Below the pieces are notes generated by a model, which had not been told where the DNA came from, made no database searches, and saw only the letters and a list, made by a program, of their open reading frames with translations. Both the position numbers and the translations under genes were made by a program. This document shows, one piece after another, positions 28,312 through 40,865 of a stretch of 64,000 nt of DNA; the first letter of the stretch is position 1; each line of letters starts with the position of its first letter. The stretch is from Chrysomallon squamiferum (taxonomy: Eukaryota; Mollusca; Gastropoda; Neomphalida; Peltospiridae): assembly GCA_012295275.1 (NCBI GenBank), contig CM022673.1:29769136-29833135 (forward strand), given 5' to 3'.

Positions 28312-31300
28312 CTTTATTGTTTTGTTACAATTTGATTAAAATTTCTTGTTAAACCATTTTCATCTCAGAGGGCTTTTTGTGATTAATCTTTTAATTTTCT
28401 CTTACAATTACCCAGAAGTTGATTGTTATTATTATTATTATATTTTGTGGGTTTTTTTTTTCATTAAACATTCATTTAAAAAAATGTGTTATTCAGGCTC
28501 TGAGTAAAGCGAGACAGGATCACAACACCAGCCCAGCATCACCGTCAGTCCTGCCAGAATACCGACTGTGGGAGGAACACTGGATACGGTAAAACAACTC
28601 ATTTTAAACACATTTTCTGTTGAGCTTTAAAATACTTTCTTATCTTTCACTGTTGATGCTATTGTTTCTAATGTCAGTATTAATTTCTTGTTTTCTTGTC
28701 TGAGAAAAGATGCACCTTGTTTTACTTCAAAATCTTTTTTTATGACTTTGTCAATGCTTTTCAAAATATTCAACATATCCTGTTCTAAATGAAAACAGCA
28801 AAACTTTTGGTGTTAATTTGTATTCATTTTACACATATTTATAAAATATCACACTCATAATAAAAACAACTAAATTGCAGATGCTCAAAAGAACTGTACC
28901 AGTGGGACTTGTTACTGGAGTATGCCAACTCAAAGGGTAACACAAACTCTAACTTGGTGCTGGAGAGTGCTTGGAGAGTTCCAAAGTGGGCCCTGATGAA
29001 AGATTCTCTAGCTCAGGTAATGATTAACAATGCAGTAAGAATAATTAATAACTGCAGCACAAGAATTAATTTTTATGCAGGCACCATATGTGATTCTTCA
29101 CTTTTCAGTTTTGAGAATCAAGGCTTAATATAGATTTAAAACATAAAATAATAAATAAAAATTAAGGAATGAAATCAGATATAAATTAATACAATTCTAA
29201 AGCCATTATTGGAGGAATGAAGAAATAAATGTTAAACTTGTCAAAAATAATGCAGATTTAGGGCAGTTGGTTTGGTTACTTTGATATCTTTAAAATAAAT
29301 TACAAAATAATCTACAGTGTTTTCTGACTTAAAGAAAGAAAAAAGAAAGTATGTGATATGTGTGGATGTAATTCTGTGTGTATGTATGAGTCAGTGAGTG
29401 ATTGATAATGAATTGAGAATGAGAGAGAAAATCTGTGTTAGAGTTGTATAATTTAAATGAAAAATTTGTAGCATAATTCTTCATGCACATGAGTGGATAT
29501 ACCTTTGTTTGGAGTCTAAAATAAATAAAATTTTGTTTTTAGGTTGAACTGAGCTGTCCAAAGGAGTTGGCTTGGAAAGTGAATCTTTACCGAGGCTACA
29601 TTGCCATCTGTCATCCAGACGACAATCATCTCAACATGGTGATGGTAAATTATTTACTTTAGTTCTTCTCTTCATATTAATAGTTTACTTTAATTTCTTA
29701 TTAGCCTCCTGCTTCGAAAACTAGAACAAGAAACATATAATCTGCATACAAAATCAGCTAACATAGCAGGTTGTAAGGATGTTACGTACATATGTGTTGT
29801 TACAACTTAAATAATCTTTTAAAGATGTTAGTAATCATGAACATGACAATAATTTCAGATTGAGAGGCTTGTTGAGGTGTCCAGTAACTTGGCAATCAAA
29901 GAATGGAGACGTCTTCCAAGCATTGTGTCTCACATACATGTCCCTCTTCTACAGGTACGTTATATTACAAAACTTAATACTGATGATATTATGTATGGTT
30001 ATTTATAGAATACTGTTTTAAAGTTTATAATGTCAAATTACAGAAATACTCATTATGAATAAAATTCCTAGTGTGGTGAACATTTTGACCTTTATATTGA
30101 ATATCTCTATTTCATAGAAACTAGAATTAAATATTACATTTATTTTTCCTGTAAAATGTCTATGACACGTTTTAAGTATATAAAGTTTATGCACCAATTT
30201 TGTTTTTCTATTTATAAATTTCTGACAGTAATCAGTTTGTTTTTTCTGTTTTTAAGTTCCTTACAGTAATCAGTTTGTTTTTTCTGTTTTTAAATTCCTG
30301 ACAGTAATCAGTTTGTTTTTTCTGTTTTTAAATTCCTGACAGTAATCAGTTTGTTTTTTCTATTTTTAAGTTTCTGACAGTAATCAGTTTGTTTTGCAGG
30401 CAGCGCAGCAGATCATGGAACTGCAGGAAGCGGCTCAGATCAACCAGGGACTTCAGCCTGGAAACATCACCCGCAGCTCTTCAGTGCATGACATGAAGGC
30501 CATAGTGAAAACCTGGAAGTTAGCAGTTTTGTCTTTTTTCAAGCAGATTTCTGTTTTTCTCATAATGTGATCAATTTTTCTAAAATATTGTAATAACAGT
30601 TATAACTGAACTTATATTTAATTTTGGATGATTGAAGTGTGTGAAACTGGCATTTATGTTTTGCATAAATTAAAAACAGTCAGATGAGTAAATGTACTAT
30701 GAGCTGGTGAGAAAATTTTTGATGTAATTATACAGGCTAATATAAATTTTGAATATTTATCACACTAACTGGTATAGATTTCATAATTATTTCATATTTT
30801 TATAATCAGTGTAAAAATAATAAATAGCACTTTGTGCATTTAAAAATACACAAAAAATTGTGATTTGATATATCAAAACAAAGATAAATCTATAATGTAA
30901 GAATTTGATTTTTTATATTTATTTCTTTTAAACTTTTTTTATAATGTGAAAATAGCATCTGTGATTTTTATCTAAACATGTTATGTTTAAATTGTAGGAA
31001 TCGACTGCCAATGATCTCTGATGATCTCTCTCACTGGAGTGACATCTTCACTTGGCGGCAACATCACTACCAGTTCATCGTCAACCACTACGAATCTCAT
31101 GCTCAAGCTGATCCTGTATGTTCATTTTTACTTCATGGTTTTTAGTGTCGTAATTATCATTTAATGAACCTTGGAGGTTTGAAAAAAATAATAAAGAATG
31201 AAAAGGAGTTTGCTAAGACCTTTCTGGTAGTAATAAAAATGAATATGACAATGTTCAGAAATAGACACTGGGTAAGCAGTTACAGTTAAACAAATGATCA

Positions 31301-34300
31301 TTCTGAACTGCTGTTTTTAACAAGTTGCATTCAGATTATTTTATATTTTGTTTTATATGCTAGCTAATTTGATCTTTTCTAGGGTTTTTTCATGTTTTCA
31401 TGTTTTTCAGCAAAACAACCACTCCATGCTGGGAGTTCATGCTTCTGCTCAGGCTATCATCCATTTTGGAAAGATTGCTAGGAAACACAACCTCACCGGG
31501 GTTTCCCTTGATACCCTCAGCAGGTCACTTTATTTCTTACATTTCTTCTTTCCTTTCTTTTTAAATAAAATAGTTACTGATTTAATGTCATATGAATAAA
31601 TAAGCAGAATAAAATATATAATTCTATACATTTTTGATGTTTTTTGATGTTTTTAAATTTTTTGAAAATGTTCTCTAAAAAGTTTATATTTTCCTATAAA
31701 ATTGTTTTGAATGCAGTTACTTTTGTTTATTTTTAATTAAGTTCAAGTTTATCTTTGTTCTAGGAGTTCTTATAAAAATATTTATGTGGGCAGAAATCAA
31801 GAAACAATACCAAATGTATTGTTGTTCACAGAGTATAGTAACAAATTTTTTTTTGTTGTTGACATAATGACATGTCTGTTGATATTTATTTTGTGAAGAT
31901 GTTGCTAACAATACACATTTTATTTCTAGAATTCACACTATTCCCAGTGTTCCGATTGTGGACTGTTTTCAGAAGATCAGACAACAAGTGAAATGTTACC
32001 TACAGATGTCAGGTGTGATGGGCAAAAATGAGCTTAATGAAGTGAGTAACTAATTTTAATAATTTAATACCTGCACAAAAATTAAATAACATGTTATCTT
32101 ATATTTTAATATTATATAATTATTTTTGCTTTTAAATGTTTCCTTTTTCTGATTTTAATTTTAAAAAGCCAATACAATTTCTTGATCTGTTTTTATGGGA
32201 GTTTATATTTTTCTTCTTTCTTCATTACTTTTTGAGGGTTTTTTTCTTCCTCTTTTTTCATTTTTATATATTTTTTTTATTTAGGGTTTGGAAGTGATTG
32301 AGTCGACAAATCTGAAATACTTCACGAAGGAAATGACTGCAGAGTTCTATGCACTGAAAGGAATGTTTCTTGCGCAGATAAACCGCTCGGAGGACGCTAA
32401 CAAAGCATTTTCTGCGGCAGTGCAGATGCACGACACGCTGGTCAAAGCCTGGGCACTGTGGGGAGACTACCTGGAGGCAGTGTTCACTAAAGACAAGTAA
32501 AATAACAATAACAATATTAATAACAATAACAACAACAACAACAATAACAACAACAACAACAACACAACAACAACAATCACAACAATCACAAAACACAAAA
32601 GTAAAATAATGATAATAGTACAACAACAATAATAATTAAATTAATAATAATAAAATATAAAATAAAAGAATAACAACATTAACAGTAATAACAATATAAA
32701 TAATAATAAACAATGATAACAACAACAGTAACAATAATAAGTATAATAATTAAATACCATGATTCAACACAGAATATTATAACCAAAGTCAAAATACAAA
32801 TTTTTAAATTTTAAGACACTTCAAAAATAATTATATTCTAACTGAATTGTACATGTTTATTCAAAATAGTACTATTAGTACTACTTAGTTTGAAACACAC
32901 ATTTACTGCATATATGAAATATTTCTTGTTTTCTTGAAAAATTAAATAATATTAGGTTACATTTAAATCCCATAAACAGTTTGTTTCACTTAGCATTTAC
33001 ATTTATCAACTGTAAATAAATGACATTGATTTTCTATTCTTTTTTCTCTATTTTAACCTCAGACAAATTCAGCAAGGAGAGTATGCCATCACTTGTTACT
33101 TGCATGCTTGTCGTCACCAAAATGAGGGAAAGTCCAGAAAATATTTGGCTAAAGTTCTGTGGCTGTTGACATATGATGATGACAAGTTGACACTGGCAAG
33201 TGCTGTTGACAAATATTGTGTTGGTGTACCTGCAATACAGTGGTTGCCTTGGTAAGTACTGCTTGTGTGTGGGGTGGGTATAGGCGGTGCAGGCATGTGG
33301 GAGGGTGTTTGAGTATGTATGCCTATCTGTGGGTTTATAAGTGAGCATATTTGTATGTGTTGTATGCTTAGGTGTTGAAATATTGTTTCTGAGTATGCAT
33401 GTATTCCATCCAGGCATATATTCATAAATTATTTTATTTTATTTCATTTATTTATATATGTATATATTTTTTATTTAAAGAACCAGTAAATTATTTATAA
33501 AGCAGAAGGTTAATAAGGACAATTTACAAGACTATTTAGACTGTAAATTGTTAATGCTTTATCTTGCAGGATTCCACAGCTGCTGACGTGTCTGGTTAGA
33601 AGTGAAGGTCGACTGATTATGAATCTGCTCAGTCAGGTTGGACGAATGTATCCCCAGGCTGTCTACTTCCCCATCAGAACTCTCTACCTGACCCTGAAAA
33701 TAGAACAGAGAGAACGATGTGAGTTGTCTGACATTTTCTCATTCTCTCTGTCTTTCTGTCACTTTCTCACTAACTCTTTCACTCCATATAGAGAAATAGA
33801 TATGATTATTTTGTTTTTGTAGATTTTTTCAAAGTAGTAAAAATTTAAAAAAATAAATAAAAAATGTAAACACAAGCTGTATATTTAAGACCAAAATTCT
33901 AATCACTATTTCAGTATTAACAACATATCCAAATATACTGATAATTCAATTTAAAAATGTATATTATTATTAATACAGCTAAATCGTGGTGTCAGTGATT
34001 TTTAAATTTTATTTTTTCAGACAAGAGCAGTGGTGATCAGACAGCTGGAGGCCGATGTCTTTTAACATCAACATCAGCAACAACAACTACAGCGGCATCA
34101 ATTGCTGTTACCACAGCACCTGTTACTCCAGAAGTGACTGCACCTCCAACACCAACCTCAGGTAATACAGATTTTACCATTGAACTTGGACTGATCAATC
34201 TTTGCTTACAGTTGAATTATGAATGTGTATTTTTTGTGTTTTGTGTGTGTACAGACACACTTATATAGAGGTTCATATGGAATATTATTATTTAAAAATT

Positions 34301-37300
34301 TATCATATCCTCATAAAAGTTAGAATTTGTAGTGTTTCTGTCTGCTATTTCATACACAGTTTATAAAATATATTTTAATTTACCTTTTATTTAATTTTCA
34401 CCTTATCTATTTCAGATACAGCAACAACCAGCCAGTCATCATCATCGTCAACATCAGCTGGCCAACCTGCTAGAAGTGGTGCCAGCCAGGGCGATGCCGG
34501 GCCAATCAAAGCACCAGCACCAATGTGGCGATGCAGTCGTATTATGCACATGCAGCGAGATCTTCATCCAACCATATTGTCATCTCTGGAAGGAATTGTT
34601 GATCAGGTACTTTAGAGAAAAAATTTGTTTTTCTTTTTTTTTAAATTGTCTATAAATTTTATTTAAATGTTTTGTAAACATTTTATAATGTAGTCCTCAA
34701 AGAAGTTTGTTTAAATTTAATTCTAAATATATTTATACTTTCAGAAGTTAATTCTGAATTTTTTCTTTAACGAAAAATAAAAATAATAATATGCAGAGAA
34801 AAAGAAAGAACAAGGAAAATAACTATTATTAAACTGATAGAGTAAATCATGTACAAAATTTCTATTAGTGTCTGTCATGCATGCTTACAAGCACTGTATT
34901 TTATTATCAGACTTTGACAAAGATTGTTACCTATCAAAAAGTAAAATTTAAAGTTTTACAAGTTTCGTCTTAATGAACTTGTTTGTTTTCAAAGATGGTG
35001 TGGTTTCGTGAGAACTGGTACGAAGAGGTTCTGAGACAGCTGCGTCAGGGACTTGCCAAGTGTTACGCTGTGGCTTTTGAGAACCGAGCTTCAGGTAGGT
35101 CAATCGGACAATTCTTTAATCATCTCTTTTCAGTTTTCAAGCTGATGAAGTAAATCATTACAATGCAGTTCTGTGTATTAGAGAACTGAAGTGAAGATGA
35201 TGAAATGAAAATCAGTTTTACTTTTCAGAGTAATTTATATTTGTTTTTTTAATCCAAAAGAGCATTTTGAATTTAACTTTTTTCTATGTTTAATGTTTCT
35301 TAAAGTGAAATTAAAATGTTTTATTTCTCAAGATGACATTTATTTATAGAATAATATGCAGACTTTGAGATTTATGAGACATACGAATGTATTTCATTTA
35401 TTTAATTATTTATGCAAGTTAATGCTAATTTGGAAATTATTTTCTTCCAGTGGCAGAAGCAACAATCACACCACACACGTTAAACTTTGTGAAAAAACTT
35501 GTCAGTACGTTTGGAGTTGGAATAGAAAATGTGTCGAGTGTTTCTTCAACTTTCTCCAGCGCTGCTTCAGAATCTCTCGCACGTCGAGCTCAGGCAACAG
35601 CTCAGGACCCAATCTTCCAGAAAATGAAGAGTCAGTTCACTACTGATTTTGACTTCAGGTAAACAGAATATTTGTATTATAATAAGTAAATAAATTTATA
35701 AATAATTACATATTGGTCAAATGACTTGGGAATGTGTACAAGGAAAGAATCTGGCTCAGGTAGAAAATTGCAAGTTGATTCAAATCATGTTTGTATTAAT
35801 TTTTTTAGATGAGACTTGTTTTATTTACTGAATGAAATAATATTTTTGTTTTTCTAGTGTACCAGGCTCAACAAAGTTACATAATCTGATAAACAAGTTG
35901 AAGAAATGGATTAAAATCCTTGAAGCAAAAACCAAGCTTCTACCTAAGTATGAATCTTCTATTTTTTAATGTATATATTATTTATTTTATTTATTTTATT
36001 TTATTTTATATTGCTAATTTTTATCTGTTTTACTAATCAAAAAGAATAATTTTTAATTTTTTTAATTTTTTTTTTTTACTTCAGATTGTGTTAAAAAGAC
36101 ATTTAAAAAATAAGAAGAAACTCATTATTACTAATATTTTGTTAATTTCATGAATGGTTTGAGGCTTTGGTAATAATACATTACAGTTAATTTGTTGCTT
36201 TTTCTGTAGGTCATTCCTGATTGAAGAGAAATGTCGTTTTCTCAGCAACTTTTCTCTCAACACTGCAGAGGTGGAACTACCAGGAGAATTTCTTCTTCCA
36301 AAAGTAAAATTTAAAATTATATTATTTTTTTAAATTGTATTTAAATAAAAATATATAATATCTTTTTTTTAATTTCAATTAGATTTTTGTGTATTTTTTC
36401 CTTAAGATGAAATAACTTAAGGTTTTAAACTGTCCTTTATTTCTAAAAATTATTTTGTTATTGTTTTTGTCTTTATTGTTGTTGTTGGTATGTTATTAAT
36501 ATTATTATTATTTATTTATTTATTTGTTTATTTATTTATTAGTTGTGTTTGTTATTTTGGGAAGATGGAGGGGTTATTTTTCTTGATTTCAAATTATCTG
36601 TTTTATTCAGTGATTTACATGATGTTTTTATGTACATTTTATGTTTTTGTTTTCAGCACAGTCACTACTATGTCAGAATAGCTCGATTCATGCCACGAGT
36701 TGAGATTGTACAGAAACACAACACAGCAGCAAGAAGACTGTACATCCGAGGTCACAATGGAAAAGTCAGTTCTAACTATTTGTTACTCACCTATTGTTAT
36801 TATTATTATTGTTGTTATTATTTGTATTCTGTCATACTTGACACAAGTTTAACTTTATTTATAATGATTTTTGTATCTGTTTTACAGATCTATCCTTACC
36901 TGGTTGTCAATGATGCCTGTCTTACAGAATCTCGAAGAGAAGAGAGAGTGTTACAGCTGTTGCGAATGTTGAATCATTTCCTCACTAAACAAAAGGTTTT
37001 TCTTTAGAAAACAGTTTCTTTTAGAAAGGCATTCATAGTTCAGCAGTTTTATATTTTTAAATATATGAAGTCTCAGAAATCACATGACCATAACCATGTT
37101 ATTTTGTAAGAAACATTATATCTTTCCAAAAAGCATACTGCAGTAAATTTCCAAACAGACAATATGTTCACAATATATAAAAGTTCTGTCAATATTTTTA
37201 AAGTAAATATGTAGATAGATTTAAAAATTTAAATAATTAGTCAGTAAAAAAAACTCACTGACAAATGAAAGATCTCAGAGAAGAATGCTGACTATTAATA

Positions 37301-39846
37301 ATTAAATAAATTAGATATCACAATTTTTTATTACTTTTTAATTGACCCTTAAAGAAAAAACTGAATTTTCATTACAATCTGATAATTTTAGAAATAAAGA
37401 AAAATATCTGTTAATACAAATTTGTAATTTTCTAAAAACATGAGGATTTAAATCTTTAGTTTCTCAGTTATAAAATTTAGATCTGTTAAGAATAAAATGT
37501 GTTTTGAATTTTAGGAAACTTGTCGTCGTCTGCTGTATTTCACTGTGCCACGAGTAGTTGCTGTGTCACCACAGATGAGGTTGGTTGAAGACAACCCAGC
37601 CTCCATCTCTCTGCTTGAAATCTACAAACAGGTACTGTTATTTACTGATTATTGTGAATTATTTACGTATAATCAAAATATATAGTTACATTAATACAAA
37701 AACGTGTGTGTCTGTGTATATATTGTAATTAACTCTGTTTCAGCGGTGCAGTAAGAGGGGACTAGAACACGATGCTCCGATAGCTCGGTACTACGAGAGG
37801 CTGGTCACTGTCCAGGCTCGCGGTTCTCACGCCAGTCACCAGGTGCTGCGAGACATTCTGAAGGAAGTTCAGGCAAACATGGTTCCCAGGGGGCTGCTCA
37901 AGGAGTGGGCTCTGAACACGTTTCTGAACGCAACTGATTACTGGACTTTCAGGAAGACGGTTGGTGTTTATTCTTGTATTTAATATATTTTTTGTTTTGT
38001 TTTATTAGTTTGTCATTTGCCTATTTCTTACTCATACATTTTGTTTAATCCTTTTTCACTCTGTAATTTTTTAAAGAATTGTTTTCCAGTGGCATTATTG
38101 TGGAATACCCTTAAAAAAATATTTTTTATTTTTCCAGCAGGATTAAATTTATTTGCATTTGGGTGATTAATGATTAATAATTTATTGTAAATGGTTAAGT
38201 GAATAAGACCATAGCTGATCATTAATTTCATAACTGGTTTGTTAGTAAAAGAAATACATTGTAATTATTTAGTTTAGTTTTCAGGTTTTTTTTTTTTCCA
38301 CAGCTGACTATTCAACTTGCTCTGATGGGTTTTGCTGAGTTTATCTTGCATCTGACTAGGATGAACCCAGACATGATGTACTTACACCAGGACTGTGGTT
38401 ATCTCAACATTTCTTACTTCAAGTTTGACATTGATGACCAAACAGGTAATAGGCTTTTGTGTTAATAAATACACACAAATTATAGTTGAAATTATTTTTT
38501 TTATTATTGTCTAAAAAAATGATTGTAAATTTTTTTTTTTTTTTTTGGTTCAATTAAATTCTTCTCTGTAATGATTATTATTTTTCACTTATAGATTTAT
38601 TATTGCAGAAAATATAGGTACTGAATGTCAATGGATATTTGATACCTCTAATGTTGTATGAGACTTTTTTGTGGTTTGCCTAAAAGCATATCATTCTTTG
38701 CAGCAAGTATAAAGTTACTCTCCCCTTCAGAAATAACATAAACTACTAATACAGTTACATAAAAACAAAAAGTAGTTTCATGCTATAAGATTACATTTTT
38801 GGATCATTATTAATGATTTTTTTTCTATCATTTAATAATAAGTTGGGTTTTTTCATATGCATTTGCCATTTTGTTTTGACTGAGATTTATTTTTATTTGA
38901 AGGTGAACTTGATGCTAACCGTCCAGTACCATTTCGACTGACACCCAACATCGCTGAATTCCTCACAACAACTGGGGTCACAGGGCCACTGACAGCCTCC
39001 ATGGTAGCTGCTGCTCGATGTTTTGTACAGCCACAGTATAAACTTCCCAGTTTTCTCAGAGCAATTCTTCGTGATGAATATATCACATGGCATAAAAAGG
39101 TAAATCTGTCTGAACAAATAAAATGTTCTGTAATAAAATACTAAAGGTATAACATTTTTGTGGGATGTATTCTGACAATAATGATAACTGTTTTGACTGT
39201 ATTTTGGGTCAGAGAAACACATTTCTAATAACATTTTAAATATTGTTAATTATTTTAATTGTATTTTGTATAACAGAAACATTGTAAAATTTAATATTAT
39301 TGCAGATATTTGAATTATTTTTATTGTGTTTTATGTAACAGAAACACGAGGAGACGAACCCCAGCACTGAGCCAGTGGACATGGAAGGGGAACAACTCAT
39401 CAGTATGGTCAACAAATCTGTGTCAGCCATTACAACAAGACTGCAGAGTAAGTCGTTATTATTTTATCTCAAAATTATTAATAATAAAATAATCTCCTAA
39501 CTTAAAACTTAACTCTGAATAGTCATGATTAATCTACAGGATTTGATAATATTTAAACTAAAACTTTTTTTTTTTTTGTTGTTAGAATAGTATTATAAGT
39601 GTGATTTTTTGGCCATGGCAATTCCTGATTTGGTAATTACCAATTTAAATTTTTTTTAATAATTTATTTATTTTCTATTATATAAGTTACAATTTGTTTT
39701 GAAATATAATGTTATGATTTTGTTGTTTTTTTACAGATCTAGCCACGTATGATGGAGCAGAAAGTCGAGTGAGCACACTGGTTGCTGCTGCTAACAGCCA
39801 TGACAACTTGTGTCGCATGGACCCAGCCTGGCATTCCTGGTTGTAA
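46..39846 (+). CDS. TRRAP: TRRAP, transformation/transcription domain-associated protein (complete coding region, 90 exons)
   Basis: TRRAP (yeast Tra1) is a nuclear pseudokinase scaffold of about 3,800-3,900 residues that links activators to the SAGA/PCAF and TIP60/NuA4 acetyltransferase complexes. Ninety exons with AG/GT borders join in one open frame to 3,892 residues, close to the human 3,859. Order: HEAT-type helical repeats (about 1-2,600), FAT domain (about 2,670-3,250), a Ser/Thr-rich linker (3,252-3,331), PI3K-like pseudokinase (about 3,500-3,800) and a C-terminal FATC ending [11 protein letters not shown]. The DRHxxN and DFG motifs of active PIKKs are absent, as expected for TRRAP. 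The Met at 46 is chosen because it puts 48 residues before the first conserved block, against about 50 in human, with A at -3. The frame is open back to the splice acceptor at 20-21, so an upstream coding exon cannot be excluded. Family identity is near certain; a few exon borders could shift slightly. Confidence 0.97.
2427..2530 (+). repeat. Tandem repeat copying the exon 7 donor (TRRAP intron 7)
   Basis: About four units of 23-26 bp with core ACACAG/GTAAATAAGTCTTCA. The first unit spans the real exon 7/intron 7 border; further copies of the donor start at 2462, 2485 and 2508. The reading frame meets TAA inside the first repeated donor, so using a later copy would truncate the protein. Confidence 0.9.
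12193..12262 (+). repeat. (TTG)n microsatellite in TRRAP intron 28
   Basis: About 22 TTG/GTT units, within 20 bp of the exon 29 acceptor. Other simple arrays in TRRAP introns are: poly-T 8546-8571, TTA/TTC 10846-10917, TTTA 11780-11803, TTA 18468-18519 and 18771-18816, TTTTA 19785-19848, poly-T 21629-21659, TTTTA 21684-21715, TTC/TTA 22538-22627 and GT 28279-28309. Confidence 0.95.
16823..17043 (+). repeat. Irregular tandem repeat ending at the exon 41 acceptor (TRRAP intron 40)
   Basis: Units of roughly 55-62 bp built from ATTTAGTAGT, TAAAATG, TACAGATAGATAATAAAGATG and TATTTTACAG. Shorter partial units of 18 and 28 bp lie next to the exon. Acceptor-like TTTTACAG copies occur near 16885, 17014 and 17043; the last is the real one. 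Confidence 0.85.
23479..23560 (+). repeat. 40-bp duplication across the exon 55 donor (TRRAP)
   Basis: The last bases of exon 55 with the start of intron 55 (from about 23481) are repeated 40 bp later (from 23521) with a few changes. The copy includes CTATGAAAA/GTAAAAC, so a second donor lies at 23537. Confidence 0.92.
25311..25492 (+). repeat. Five-copy 38-bp tandem repeat starting at the exon 59 donor (TRRAP)
   Basis: Donor-like GT sites recur at 25319 (real), 25357, 25395, 25433 and 25471, an exact 38-bp period. The consensus contains TTACTTGTAAA/GTGAGTATAT and AGAAATATCAC. The first unit overlaps the end of exon 59. Confidence 0.93.
30199..30399 (+). repeat. Five-copy 38-bp tandem repeat before exon 70 (TRRAP intron 69)
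   Basis: TAATCAGTTTGT recurs at 30229, 30267, 30305, 30343 and 30381, an exact 38-bp period. Each unit has a T-rich tract and a CTGACAG- or TTACAG-like acceptor. The fifth copy runs into the real acceptor GTTTTGCAG at 30399. Confidence 0.95.
32497..32760 (+). repeat. AAC/AAT-rich simple repeat directly after the exon 74 donor
   Basis: About 260 bp of AAC, AAT and ACA trinucleotides begin at the donor of intron 74. It is A-rich on the coding strand, opposite to the T-rich bias of nearly every other intron here. Confidence 0.9.
34995..39846 (+). other. TRRAP: TRRAP coding exons 79-90: pseudokinase and FATC (residues 3362-3892)
   Basis: Exons: 34995-35094, 35451-35658, 35858-35947, 36210-36303, 36657-36764, 36888-36995, 37515-37631, 37744-37959, 38304-38445, 38903-39099, 39342-39447, 39737-39846. 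Exon 80 carries [14 protein letters not shown] and [15 protein letters not shown]. Exons 83-84 encode the PI3K-like N-lobe ([18 protein letters not shown], then [22 protein letters not shown]). Exons 86-88 encode the C-lobe, in which FKFDID and [16 protein letters not shown] stand where active PIKKs have catalytic and activation loops. Exon 90 encodes FATC and the stop TAA at 39844-39846. Confidence 0.95.
39190..39352 (+). repeat. Three degenerate copies of the exon 89 acceptor (TRRAP intron 88)
   Basis: TGTATTTTGGGTCAG, TGTATTTTGTATAACAG and TGTGTTTTATGTAACAG, each followed by (AG)AAACA, end at 39212, 39276 and 39341, a spacing of 64 and 65 bp. The third is the real acceptor, and the duplicated block includes the first bases of exon 89. 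Confidence 0.75.
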
Positions 39847-40855
39847 AGTTACACAACCGTACCACAGTACTTCACACTGTTACAAATCTACACTACAACG
39901 ATTCCTTCCAACTTACTTGTGTTTTAATCCATTCCTTCAGTATGATGTTTCGTTACATCAGGATGATTCTGGCTTTAATTTATTACAGTTTATTGAACTA
40001 AACATGATTGTGAATGAAACTCTGTAGATTAAAATGATTGTAGATATAACTCATTACATCACTTTATGAGTGAAACTAATTATATGTGGTAATTAGTCTA
40101 CAATGATACCAAAATATTATGTCTAAAACTTCTATAAGATGAAAGTGGATTGAATTCATTACACCAAAATATTGTGACTTTGACTAATGCAACCAGCTCA
40201 GTTAATTAATGTGAAATACAGACAATAGCTAATGATGGCTTCACTATAGACGATGTAAAGAATCAGATTTGGTGCACTATAATTATGTTCGTATGTAGTT
40301 CTAAGGTAATGTAATGATACAACTTTTAGATACCTGTTGTTGAGGACTGGAAGACAAGAAGTACAATGTGTTGTTGCTGTTTTATGATCTTTGCTAAACA
40401 TATAAAAAAAATATTACATTTTCTTTTATTAGTAAAATGTATTAATAACAAGCTAATGCACTTTACATACTTGGGTTTAAATATTTTTAATGTGGAAATG
40501 TTGAAATTTTAGTATTACTTTGACATTATATGTTCTATAAGTGTAGCTTGATATTCAGTGTATGTATCTGTAGATAGATAATATAAAAACAGCAGAGAAA
40601 CATCATGGACATTAAAATTTCTCAAAGTGCATTTTTATGACAGTGCTTCTAAAACAACTGATGTCTTCAGTTACAGGAAACCTAATCAGTTCTATTGCTG
40701 TTTTCTGGAAATATATGTTGAAAAAAAACAAAATAGGTAAAGTTTTATAGATAGCAAATATGCTTGAAATCTATTATATATCAAATATATACTGTAGTAT
40801 ACTAGATAAAACATTATGATATTTATAATAAAACAATTATATAATATGCAGTGTA
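39847..40855 (+). other. TRRAP: TRRAP 3' UTR (predicted)
   Basis: AT-rich DNA with no long ORF follows the stop. The first AATAAA after the stop is at 40827-40832. A GT-rich tract starts at 40866, suitable as a downstream element, so cleavage near 40845-40855 is likely. A second candidate, AATAAA at 41465 followed by a TTG-rich tract, would give a longer form. This is a prediction from signals only. Confidence 0.5.
40827..40832 (+). promoter_or_regulatory. Polyadenylation signal AATAAA, TRRAP
   Basis: First canonical hexamer after the TRRAP stop, with a GT-rich stretch about 35 bp downstream. Confidence 0.5.
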
Positions 40856-40865
40856 CTTATATAAG

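Larger units (their letters stand above)
26803..34606 (+). other. TRRAP: TRRAP coding exons 63-78: FAT domain and Ser/Thr linker (residues 2583-3361)
   Basis: Exons: 26803-27066, 27489-27632, 28085-28243, 28497-28588, 28881-29016, 29543-29644, 29859-29954, 30400-30518, 30998-31115, 31411-31523, 31930-32041, 32285-32496, 33063-33251, 33570-33718, 34021-34161, 34416-34606. The FAT domain is highly conserved, for example [68 protein letters not shown] and [19 protein letters not shown]. Exon 77 and most of exon 78 encode about 80 residues rich in Thr, Ser, Ala and Pro before the conserved block [14 protein letters not shown]. Human TRRAP has only a short joint there. Confidence 0.92.

Noticed and set aside
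30199-30399. Five 38-bp repeats, at first sight CRISPR-like
   Set aside because: Repeats are directly adjacent with no unique spacers, inside an intron of an animal gene; it is a minisatellite.
33034-33425. Two overlapping minus-strand ORFs of 103-127 residues
   Set aside because: They are antisense to TRRAP exon 75 and a GT-rich intron; codon content is that of a shadow.
36765-37007. Read-through of TRRAP exons 83-84 as one ORF
   Set aside because: The frame is open through part of the 123-bp intron by chance; splice sites at 36765 and 36887 and homology show two exons.
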